Assembly: GCA_023145595.1 (NCBI GenBank)
Contig: JAGLDM010000188.1
Coordinates: 1 to 6,093 of the forward strand
Length of the DNA stretch: 6,093 nt
Reading direction: 5' to 3'
Origin: Flavobacteriaceae bacterium
GTDB taxonomy: Bacteria; Bacteroidota; Bacteroidia; Flavobacteriales; Flavobacteriaceae
Position 1 is the first letter of the stretch. Every line of letters starts with the position of its first letter. A program made the translations under genes and the position numbers. This document shows, in pieces, positions 1-5,781 of the stretch. The notes below the pieces were generated by a model. It made no database searches, was not told where the DNA came from, and saw only the letters and a program-made list of their open reading frames with translations.

Positions 1-845
1 TAACATTTTGCTGCCATTGCCAAGTTGATACTTCCCCTTGGTGAGGCTCCAAAACTGATTAGATTTTTTAAATCTGCTAAATTGTATCTTTCCGGATAAC
101 GGGTTGCAAATATGATATCAAGAATATATTTTTCAATTTTCTCATCCATATAAACCTCTTTTACCGCTTCACGTGCATTGTTGATTTGTGTTAGCGAAAC
201 TACTGGATTCACTTTTTGAAATCCGCCTGTTAAATTCTGACGCATAATTAATTGCTCATCATCAATTTTTGGATAATCAATCACCACTTTCAACATAAAA
301 CGATCGACCTGTGCTTCTGGTAACGGGTATGTTCCTTCTTGCTCTACTGGATTCTGAGTTGCCATTACCAAGAATGGATCGTCTAACTTAAACGTTGTAT
401 CTCCAATCGTAATTTGACGCTCTTGCATGGCTTCTAATAATGCAGATTGTACTTTGGCTGGTGCTCTGTTAATCTCATCAGCTAAAACGAAATTTGCGAA
501 AATCGGTCCTTTCTTAATCATGAAATCATTTTCTTTCATGTTATAGATCATCGTACCAACAACATCTGCAGGTAATAAATCGGGTGTAAACTGTACACGA
601 CTAAAATCACCTTTTACTGCTTGTGCCAAGGTGTTAATTGCCAAAGTTTTTGCCAAACCAGGCACACCTTCTAGTAAAATATGTCCATTTCCTAATAATC
701 CAATAAGTAACCGATCGATCATACTCTTCTGACCTACAATCACTTTATTCATTTCCATCGTTAACAAATCAACAAAAGCACTCTCTTTTTCAATCTTCTC
801 GTTTATGGCTCTTATGTCAACTGTTTTGTTCGTTTCGTCTATCAT
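1..845 (-). CDS. MoxR-family AAA+ ATPase, C-terminus cut off by window edge
   Basis: Starting at the ATG at 845-843, 281 codons are open to base 3, with no stop before the window ends. The frame shows the full MoxR ATPase core: Walker A GVPGLAKT (about residues 60-67), Walker B VLADEINR (120-127), sensor-1 region MATQNP (161-166), the conserved PEAQVDRF block (176-183) and sensor-2 region FGASPRGSINLA (265-276). MoxR proteins usually have about 310-335 residues, so only the last 30-50 are missing. The family consists of cytoplasmic AAA+ ATPases thought to act as chaperones for maturation of protein complexes, often encoded beside DUF58 and von Willebrand A-domain (BatA/BatB) genes in Bacteroidota. 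Those partners would lie beyond base 1 and cannot be seen. The ATG is preceded by the A/T-rich TTTTTTAATA and no Shine-Dalgarno site, as is usual in this phylum. Family assignment is very secure; the substrate is unknown. Confidence 0.96.
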   Translation of the reverse strand, partial: MIDETNKTVDIRAINEKIEKESAFVDLLTMEMNKVIVGQKSMIDRLLIGLLGNGHILLEGVPGLAKTLAINTLAQAVKGDFSRVQFTPDLLPADVVGTMIYNMKENDFMIKKGPIFANFVLADEINRAPAKVQSALLEAMQERQITIGDTTFKLDDPFLVMATQNPVEQEGTYPLPEAQVDRFMLKVVIDYPKIDDEQLIMRQNLTGGFQKVNPVVSLTQINNAREAVKEVYMDEKIEKYILDIIFATRYPERYNLADLKNLISFGASPRGSINLAMAAKC

Positions 846-864
846 TATTAAAAAATTTAAGTCG

Positions 865-895
865 TGAATTTACTATACTTTCTCACGTGATGCAA
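865..895 (-). promoter_or_regulatory. Candidate Bacteroidota-type promoter for the MoxR gene
   Basis: Read on the minus strand, TTG (895-893) is followed after 20 bases by TAAATTCA (872-865). The Bacteroidota housekeeping promoter is TTG, a 17-23 base spacer, then TAnnTTTG. The spacing fits, but the -7 box matches only 6 of 8 positions. Transcription would start about 10-15 bases before the ATG at 845. The 8-bp palindrome TCACGTGA (883-890) lies in the spacer and could be an operator, but nothing else supports that. In A/T-rich DNA such a match can arise by chance. Confidence 0.25.
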
Positions 896-906
896 GTAGC
901 GTATTA

Positions 907-919
907 TTTTTTTTTTTTT
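907..919. repeat. 13-bp T homopolymer upstream of the MoxR gene
   Basis: Thirteen consecutive T on the plus strand (A on the transcribed strand) sit 61 bp before the MoxR start, in the 111-bp gap between the LpxH and MoxR genes. Next to it GTTAAAAA occurs twice (923-930 and 934-941), one helical turn apart. The tract lies upstream of the candidate promoter, where A-tracts can bend DNA or act like an UP element. Tracts of this length can also slip in replication. No hairpin terminator for lpxH is visible in this gap. Confidence 0.85.
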
Positions 920-956
920 GCTGTTAAAAATTGGTTAAAAATCCCTTAAAGAAGAA

Positions 957-1709
957 CTATTCTTTATAACTGTGAAGCGTTAAATCAGTTCCATCAAAAA
1001 CGGCATATGTGGAGTGTACGATCCAATCTCCTGTATTAATGTATTTAGAGTTTTTTTGAAGTGTAATTTCCATTGGTAAATGTCGATGTCCGAATAAAAA
1101 ATAATCGTAGTGTTTCTTTTCTAGTTTTCTATTGCAATATTGCACTAGCCACTCTTTTTCTTCGCCTAAAAAAACAACATCTTCATCTCCAGAAATTAAT
1201 CTGTTTTTAACTGAAAGATATTGTGCTAAGGCGACTCCAATATCTGGATGCAACCAACGGTATAACCATTTTGAAAGCGGGTTGATAAATACTTTTTTCA
1301 TTCGCTTATAGCCTTTGTCTCCAGGACCAAGACCATCTCCATGTCCGATTAAAAAGGTTTTGTTATTGAAAGAAAATTCTTTGGGTTTGTGATAAACCGG
1401 AATGTTTAATTCGGTTTCAAAATAATCTCGCATCCATAAATCGTGATTGCCTACAAAGAAATAAATCGGAATTCCGCTATCTCTAATTTCGGCTAGTTTT
1501 CCTAAAATTCGTACAAATCCTTTTGGCACTACTTTCTTGTATTCAAACCAAAAATCGAACAAATCTCCTAATAGAAAAATGGCTTCTGCATCTTGTTTAA
1601 CTATATCTAGCCAACGAATAAATTTTTGCTCACGCACAAAACTTTTTTCATAAGTAGGCGCTCCAAAATGTTGGTCTGAAGCAAAATATATTTTTTTATT
1701 TGGAGTCAT
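957..1709 (-). CDS. lpxH: UDP-2,3-diacylglucosamine diphosphatase (LpxH-type metallophosphoesterase)
   Basis: LpxH hydrolyses UDP-2,3-diacylglucosamine to lipid X and UMP, an early step of lipid A synthesis at the inner face of the cytoplasmic membrane. All calcineurin-like phosphoesterase metal motifs are present in order (numbered from the ATG at 1709): SDQHFG with D12 and H14, GDLFDFW (48-54), GNHD (87-90), GHGD (122-125) and GHRH (207-210). The 250 residues compare with about 240 in E. coli. The longest frame begins at TTG 1715, but ATG at 1709 is two codons further in and places the SDxH strand close to the N-terminus as usual, so I chose ATG. There is no Shine-Dalgarno site. The gap to the upstream S41 peptidase is 88 bp; co-transcription is possible but not shown. 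Some Bacteroidota relatives are annotated only as metallophosphoesterase, so the exact substrate is inferred from the family. Confidence 0.9.
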   Translation of the reverse strand: MTPNKKIYFASDQHFGAPTYEKSFVREQKFIRWLDIVKQDAEAIFLLGDLFDFWFEYKKVVPKGFVRILGKLAEIRDSGIPIYFFVGNHDLWMRDYFETELNIPVYHKPKEFSFNNKTFLIGHGDGLGPGDKGYKRMKKVFINPLSKWLYRWLHPDIGVALAQYLSVKNRLISGDEDVVFLGEEKEWLVQYCNRKLEKKHYDYFLFGHRHLPMEITLQKNSKYINTGDWIVHSTYAVFDGTDLTLHSYKE

Positions 1710-1797
1710 AATCAATTCAAAAATATGTTATCCTAATTTACTTTTTTTGTTACTATTACAAACCGACCCTAAATATAGTTTCTGTTTTAAATCAACA

Positions 1798-3396
1798 TTA
1801 TTCAACCAATTGATTTCCAACTATAATTAAATTCTCCTTTTCAATTTCATTTACTTTATCTATCATTAAATCGTCTTGCGTAATTACCTCGTAAAATCCA
1901 TTATAGTCAAAAATATTATACGCGAAACGCGTTTTTAAATAATATTGTATTCTCTCTTTTACATTGTTCGAAACAGGCTCACTCAAATCCAATTCTTCAA
2001 GATACAAATCAAGAATTCTTTCATCTGTATCAAAATTTTTGACAAATGAATCTATAGAAATATCTTTAAATTCATTTCTATGATTATCTACATATTCAAA
2101 CGCAAAATCATTCATTTTTAAAGCATATCTATTCAGAATAGATTTGGTGGTGTCTATTCCTACAAATATGTCTGGCACAATTCCACCGCCACCATAGACC
2201 AATTTACCTTTAGGAGTTTTAAACCGTAAAGAATCATTCACTTTAATACTGTCTGCAGACACCAATTCTCCATTGCTATATCTTTCTTCAAAATGTGCAT
2301 AATACTCCTCGCCCTTACTTAGGTCATAAGGTTTTTGAATAGAACGACCTGTTGGCGTATAATATCTTGCTACCGTTAATCGGATTGCAGACCCATCACC
2401 CAAGCCCATCGTTTGCTGCACCAAACCTTTCCCAAAAGATCTTCTTCCAATAATGGTTCCTCTATCATTATCTTGTAAAGCTCCGGCAACAATTTCACTT
2501 GCTGATGCTGAATTTTCATTAATTAAAACATACACCTCATTATTTTCAAATACTCCTTTAGAGGTTGCAAAATCTTCCTTGATATCGCCCTTTTTATTTT
2601 TTGTAAAAACAATAAGTTTATCCTTTTTCAGAAATTCATCAACAATCTTATTTGCAACACTCATAAATCCACCTCCATTATCTCTTAAGTCAAATACTAA
2701 TGTTTTCATTCCTTTAGCGATTAAATCGTCTAATGAAAGTTTAAACTCATCATAAGATGTTAAAGCAAAGCGCTCTAATTTAATATAACCAATAGAGTCG
2801 TTAATCATAAAGTGAGCGGAGACACTTTTAATAGGCACCTCTCCTCGCTTCAATAAATAATGCGCTACCGTATCACTTGAACGCCTATAAATTGTCAAAT
2901 CAACTTCGGTGTCTGGCTCTCCTTTTAAGATGGATATCACTCCTTTATTGTTAATCTGAACTCCGGACAACGTGTCTTTATTTGCCATTAAAATTCGGTC
3001 ACCTGCCTTAAGACCAATCTTTTTACTTGGCCCGCCTTCAATAACTTTTACAACAACAACAGAATCTTTAAAAATTCTAAACTGAACACCTACGCCAACA
3101 AAATTACCTTGCATCTTTTCATTCTCCAGTTTCAATTGTTTTCTTGTAAAATAAACAGAATGCGGATCTAATTTCCCAACAATTTGATTAATGGCGCCAT
3201 CTAACAGTTCGTCAGTATTTACCTCATCAACATAATCATATTGGATATAATTAATCAGCTTTTTTATTTTAGATTCTTCTGGGCTTGATGTAAATACAGA
3301 GACTGCGGTGTCTTTAAAGTTTAAAAAGCTTCCAATCACAATTCCAATGGCTACAGCCACTCCAAAATAAACAGGAATTAAATTGTTATTCTTCAT
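1798..3396 (-). CDS. S41-family C-terminal processing peptidase with PDZ domain
   Basis: This is a 532-residue serine protease of the CtpA/Tsp family, which trims or degrades envelope proteins. An N-terminal hydrophobic stretch (about residues 6-25) is a membrane anchor or uncleaved signal, putting the rest in the periplasm. A short helical segment (about 40-90) precedes a PDZ domain (about 97-175, with GVGVQF and GLKAGDRIL), which binds substrate C-termini. The peptidase core follows, including VFDLRDNGGG (234-243) and NENSASASEIVAGALQD (293-309). By spacing against E. coli Tsp (Ser, +11 Asp, +25 Lys), the catalytic dyad is S298 and K323 (in FGKG), with D309 in the accessory position. All are intact, so it should be active. 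The last ~120 residues are a less conserved, charged, probably helical tail. Its ATG lies inside the end of the deaminase gene (11-bp overlap), which suggests coupled translation. Substrates are unknown. Confidence 0.95.
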   Translation of the reverse strand: MKNNNLIPVYFGVAVAIGIVIGSFLNFKDTAVSVFTSSPEESKIKKLINYIQYDYVDEVNTDELLDGAINQIVGKLDPHSVYFTRKQLKLENEKMQGNFVGVGVQFRIFKDSVVVVKVIEGGPSKKIGLKAGDRILMANKDTLSGVQINNKGVISILKGEPDTEVDLTIYRRSSDTVAHYLLKRGEVPIKSVSAHFMINDSIGYIKLERFALTSYDEFKLSLDDLIAKGMKTLVFDLRDNGGGFMSVANKIVDEFLKKDKLIVFTKNKKGDIKEDFATSKGVFENNEVYVLINENSASASEIVAGALQDNDRGTIIGRRSFGKGLVQQTMGLGDGSAIRLTVARYYTPTGRSIQKPYDLSKGEEYYAHFEERYSNGELVSADSIKVNDSLRFKTPKGKLVYGGGGIVPDIFVGIDTTKSILNRYALKMNDFAFEYVDNHRNEFKDISIDSFVKNFDTDERILDLYLEELDLSEPVSNNVKERIQYYLKTRFAYNIFDYNGFYEVITQDDLMIDKVNEIEKENLIIVGNQLVE

Positions 3397-3817
3397 TTAA
3401 ATCTTGTAAGTGCGTTAATTCTACTCCAGCTTTCATTAAAAAATCCAATCCAGAAGTGTCTTTGTAAGCGTTTAAAAATACGACTCTTGTAATCTCTGAC
3501 TGGTGAATTAATTTACTACACTCTTTACAAGGAGAAAGTGTTATATAGAGTGTTGCACCTTTACAAGATTGTGTAGAACTTGCAACTTTTAGAATAGCAT
3601 TTGCTTCGGCATGTAAAACATTCCAATTGGTATTTCCCTCTTCATCTTCACATTTATTGTCAAAACCTGTGGGAGAACCGTTAAATCCGTCTGAGATAAT
3701 CATGCGTTTTTTAACAATTAATGCCCCTACTTGTTTTCGTTTACAAAAAGACAATTTCGCCCACTCCAAAGCCATTCTCATATAGGCCTTATCATACTTC
3801 TTTTGCTTCTTACTCAT
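3386..3817 (-). CDS. dCMP deaminase-family zinc enzyme
   Basis: This is a 143-residue cytosolic deaminase of the cytidine/deoxycytidylate deaminase fold. The zinc site is complete: HAEANAI with ligand H69 and proton-shuttling E71, and SPCKEC with ligands C97 and C100. The block GFNGSPTGFDNKCED (44-58) before the zinc site is typical of dCMP deaminases (ComEB type) and contacts the nucleotide, which favours dCMP over free cytidine. Such enzymes convert dCMP to dUMP, the precursor of dTMP. The length fits the compact bacterial form. The ATG at 3817 is preceded by A/T-rich sequence without a Shine-Dalgarno site. The gene ends in TAA at 3386-3388, downstream of the S41 peptidase ATG, so the two genes overlap by 11 bp and very probably share a transcript. 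The enzyme class is secure; the exact substrate is inferred. Confidence 0.93.
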   Translation of the reverse strand: MSKKQKKYDKAYMRMALEWAKLSFCKRKQVGALIVKKRMIISDGFNGSPTGFDNKCEDEEGNTNWNVLHAEANAILKVASSTQSCKGATLYITLSPCKECSKLIHQSEITRVVFLNAYKDTSGLDFLMKAGVELTHLQDLNEE

Positions 3818-3872
3818 TCGTTTTTTTTATATCACGAAAATAAATAGAAATAAGGAATTCTAGGTTAATTAT

Positions 3873-4454
3873 TTACCAAATTTTATGAGAAATCAACATT
3901 GGGATTACCAATCCAATAACAATCGATGAAATCACCAAGGCCCAATCACGTTTTGAAAACCTAAATACTGTTTGAAATAAAGCCCCCAAAATTAGAATAA
4001 CGATTGCAACCACTACCTGCGCTGCCTCTACTCCTAAAGAAAATTCTAAGGCTGAAAGAAATTTGTTGTGATTTCCTACAATTCTTGAAAATCCGCCTGC
4101 AAAACCGAGTCCGTGGATAAATCCGAAGAACAAGGCAATCATCAATTTAAAATAATAGCCTCCATCTTTTGAAGTTTTTCCTGCGGTAAAAACATTATAA
4201 ACAGCAAATATTAAAATACTAATCGGAATTAAAAACTCGGTATATCTACTAGACACATATATTAATCCGTAAACGGACAGTAGTAATGTTAAGGTATGAC
4301 CAATGGTAAATGCAGTAATTAAATAGACAGTTTTAATCCAGTCATTAAAAGAATATGCAACCAAAAGCACAATTAAAAACAGTAAATGGTCGTAAGCAAA
4401 CCAGTTTAGAATATGAAAAAAACCATGCTTTAGAAAATAAATAAATGCATCCAT
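3873..4454 (-). CDS. HupE/UreJ-family integral membrane protein
   Basis: This very hydrophobic 193-residue protein has about six membrane segments (roughly 21-36, 42-64, 72-92, 103-121, 136-160, 170-189). Conserved polar residues in or near the membrane match the HupE/UreJ family: H14 and the YDHLLFL block (D22, H23), H53 in GHTLTLLLS, H114 in FGFIHGLGFAGGF, and E143/Q146 in GVEAAQ. HupE and UreJ proteins are implicated in nickel uptake for hydrogenase or urease. No hydrogenase, urease or nickel chaperone gene is present in this window, so a metal-transport role here is inference from the family and the substrate is open. ATG at 4454 gives a normal N-terminus, with no cleavable signal peptide evident. 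The deaminase gene begins 55 bp downstream in the same direction, so it may share the transcript. It is the first gene after the repeat-rich region that ends the ATP synthase cluster. Confidence 0.88.
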   Translation of the reverse strand: MDAFIYFLKHGFFHILNWFAYDHLLFLIVLLVAYSFNDWIKTVYLITAFTIGHTLTLLLSVYGLIYVSSRYTEFLIPISILIFAVYNVFTAGKTSKDGGYYFKLMIALFFGFIHGLGFAGGFSRIVGNHNKFLSALEFSLGVEAAQVVVAIVILILGALFQTVFRFSKRDWALVISSIVIGLVIPMLISHKIW

Positions 4455-4834
4455 TAAACTATTTTTAGGGTTAATACCGTTTTAAACATCTGAAAAGAAC
4501 CTTATTTTTGGTTTGCACACTAAAAATAATATGATGGGACTTTTCAGACGTACCAAAAGTACGAACAAGCCGCTTATTATACAAATTTTAGATTTAGTAC
4601 CTTCTTGGATACTAACTCGCTGTGCCGAAGAACATAAAAGAGACAAATGAGGTAGTGGGTATAAGACTCTTGATCAATTTGTAGCCTTAACTTTCGGATG
4701 GAAGTGATGAAATTTATAAGCGTTTCGTCTAATTGTTCAACGCTTCCGACATTTTGAAAATTTGACTGCGCTTTGCTGCGTCTAATTGTTCAACGCCTCC
4801 GACATTTTGAAAATTTGACTACGCTTTGCTGCGT
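4455..4834. other. 380-bp gap between atpG and the HupE-like gene: transposase remnant and tandem repeat
   Basis: This stretch has no intact gene. About 4455-4530 should hold the promoter of the HupE-like gene, but I see no convincing TTG / TAnnTTTG pair. From 4531 to about 4704 lies a decayed transposase fragment on the plus strand. From 4726 to the end runs most of a 53-bp tandem repeat that continues into the 3' end of atpG. No clear hairpin plus T-run terminator for the ATP synthase transcript is visible. The only candidate is a weak 4-bp stem, ACGC/GCGT (4821-4834), overlapping the repeat. Confidence 0.85.
4531..4704 (+). pseudogene. Remnant of an IS4-like transposase N-terminus
   Basis: From ATG 4531 the plus strand reads 39 codons, a TGA at 4648-4650, then 18 more codons in the same frame before two TGA codons (4705-4710). 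The translation on both sides of the first stop resembles the N-terminal region (DUF4372-like) of IS4-family transposases common in Flavobacteriia. QILDLVPSWIL (18-28) corresponds to the 'Q-hydrophobic-LIP' helix, EEHKRDK (33-39) to the 'xxHxxD' segment, and YKTLDQFVALTFG (just after the stop) to the 'fKTydqfvalxFgql' block. Similarity ends abruptly after LTFG, where intact proteins would continue for about 300 more residues including the catalytic DDE domain. It is therefore 3'-truncated and interrupted by a stop, and cannot encode a working transposase. It is the only gene-like sequence on the plus strand. The family was recognised by eye, so the subgroup is less certain. Confidence 0.72.
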
Positions 4835-4854
4835 CTAATTGTTCAACGCTTCCG
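4726..4854. repeat. 53-bp tandem repeat, about 2.4 copies, overlapping the 3' end of atpG
   Basis: Copy 1 (4726-4778) and copy 2 (4779-4831) are 53 bp each and differ at two positions (T/C in position 19, G/A in position 43). A third, partial copy of 23 bp (4832-4854) is identical to the start of copy 1 and is the real 3' end of atpG. Each unit therefore carries, on the minus strand, a copy of the last atpG codons and stop (GAAGCGTTGAACAATTAG), followed by about 30 bp of downstream sequence. The simplest origin is a local duplication by slippage or unequal recombination. The functional stop is the first one met by the ribosome (4835-4837), so the AtpG protein is not changed. Confidence 0.95.
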
Positions 4855-5695
4855 CTCCACCAACAATTTCCAATATTTCATTAGTAATTGCTGCCTGACG
4901 AGCTTTGTTATACATCAACAACAATTCGTCACGCAATTCATTTGCGTTGTCTGTTGCCTTATGCATTGCTGTCATACGTGCTCCGTGTTCTGATGCAGAA
5001 GAATCTCGAATGGCTTTGTATAACTGCGTTTTTAATGCTTTTGGTATTAATTCTAAAACAATTTCAACTTTTGAAGGCTCAAAAATATAATCTGCACTTC
5101 CTTCCGATTCCTCTTCTACTTTTTCAATTGGCAAAAACGACTCTATTTGTACTATCTGAGTGGCAGCATTTTTAAATTGATTGTATATAATCTCTATTTT
5201 ATCATAGACTCCATCAACATATAAATCCATTATTTGCTGTGCAATTACAGCAACATTCTCAAATGTTAAATCATCAAACACTTCAGACTTGTTTTCAATA
5301 ACGGTAAACTGTTTAGATAACAAATCATTTCCTTTTTTACCAATAGCGAAAACATCAACTTTTTTGCCTTTATAAGCTCTAGAAGCATGTTTAGTCGTTG
5401 CTTTAATTATTGATGAGTTAAAGCCTCCACACAAACCTCTATTAGAAGTGATTGCAATTAATAATACTTTTGAAACTTCACGTTGTTCAGAAAACGCACC
5501 TCTAGTATCAGCATCTAAAGAGGCGCTTAAACTTTGTAACAGTTGTGTCAATTTATTTGCATACGGACGCATTTGTGTAATTGCATCTTGAGCTTTTTTC
5601 AATTTTGCAACCGATACCATTTTCATGGCACTGGTAATCTGCATCGTTGAACCTATCGATGTAATTCTGTTACGTATTTCTTTTAAATTTGCCAT
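4835..5695 (-). CDS. atpG: F1Fo ATP synthase subunit gamma
   Basis: Gamma is the central rotor shaft of F1: its coiled coil of N- and C-terminal helices turns inside the alpha3-beta3 ring and links proton flow through Fo to ATP synthesis. The 286 residues match the family length. The N-terminal helix begins ANLKEIRNRI and continues through ITSAMKMVSVAKLKKAQ (20-36). The conserved SNRGLCGGFN follows at 84-93, and the C-terminal helix carries SEHGARMTAMHKATDNA (235-251) and ends ITNEILEIVGGAEALNN. An acidic stretch around 191-202 is a normal variable insertion. The ATG at 5695 is 12 bp after an inverted repeat that separates it from atpA; the leader is A-rich with no Shine-Dalgarno site. Transcription comes from the atp operon upstream. 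No atpD follows, which fits Bacteroidota, where beta and epsilon genes are often encoded elsewhere. The last codons overlap the tandem repeat. Confidence 0.98.
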   Translation of the reverse strand: MANLKEIRNRITSIGSTMQITSAMKMVSVAKLKKAQDAITQMRPYANKLTQLLQSLSASLDADTRGAFSEQREVSKVLLIAITSNRGLCGGFNSSIIKATTKHASRAYKGKKVDVFAIGKKGNDLLSKQFTVIENKSEVFDDLTFENVAVIAQQIMDLYVDGVYDKIEIIYNQFKNAATQIVQIESFLPIEKVEEESEGSADYIFEPSKVEIVLELIPKALKTQLYKAIRDSSASEHGARMTAMHKATDNANELRDELLLMYNKARQAAITNEILEIVGGAEALNN

Positions 5696-5707
5696 TCTTT
5701 GTTTTTT

Positions 5708-5779
5708 GTCATTCCTGCGCAGGCAGGAATCTTTTTATACAAACTTCAATCATGAGATTCCTGCCTTCGCAGGAATGAC
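5708..5779. repeat. Inverted pair of REP-like palindromes between atpA and atpG
   Basis: Unit A (5708-5731, GTCATTCCTGCGCAGGCAGG plus AATC) and unit B (5756-5779) are reverse complements over 24 bp with one mismatch, separated by a 24-bp A/T-rich spacer. Each unit is itself a palindrome: ATTCCTGC/GCAGGAAT around a 4-base loop in A (5711-5730). Translated on the plus strand the pair gives LRRQES and IPAFAGMT, peptides familiar from many spurious proteins because this kind of repeat is scattered through many bacterial genomes. The pair therefore looks like a BIME-type arrangement of REP elements, or a small MITE. It begins 2 bp after the atpA stop and ends 12 bp before the atpG start, so the atp mRNA would carry a strong hairpin there. 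It is markedly richer in G+C than its surroundings. Confidence 0.9.
5711..5735 (+). terminator. Terminator-like hairpin plus T-run inside the REP-like pair (plus strand)
   Basis: On the plus strand the 8-bp stem ATTCCTGC/GCAGGAAT (5711-5730) is followed by CTTTTT (5731-5736), which has the form of an intrinsic terminator. It would act on antisense transcripts running against the atp operon. On the coding (minus) strand neither palindrome is followed by a T-run, so it should not stop atpA-atpG transcription. There is no known plus-strand gene to terminate, so the resemblance may be a by-product of the repeat. Confidence 0.25.
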
Positions 5780-5781
5780 AA

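Noticed and set aside
1710..1797. Promoter upstream of lpxH
   Set aside because: TATTTTTG (about 1718-1725, minus strand) matches TAnnTTTG, but it sits only 8 bases from the ATG and the nearest upstream TTTG is 33 bases away, outside the accepted spacing.
2453..2755. Plus-strand open frame of 100 codons
   Set aside because: It lies wholly antisense to the catalytic region of the S41 peptidase and resembles no protein I recognise; a shadow of the real gene.
4531..4704. Intact small gene or selenocysteine/recoded TGA gene
   Set aside because: Similarity to transposases on both sides of the TGA and the abrupt end after LTFG are better explained by decay of an insertion sequence.
4821..4834. 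Intrinsic terminator for atpG
   Set aside because: The ACGC/GCGT stem is only 4 bp and is followed by AGTCAAATTTTC, not a proper T-run; copy 1 of the repeat has a mismatch in the same stem.
4726..4854. CRISPR array
   Set aside because: The repeats are directly adjacent 53-bp units without distinct spacers, and the unit is a copy of the atpG end.
4888..5175. Two overlapping plus-strand open frames (from 4888 and 4905)
   Set aside because: Both are antisense to atpG, with composition expected of shadow frames.
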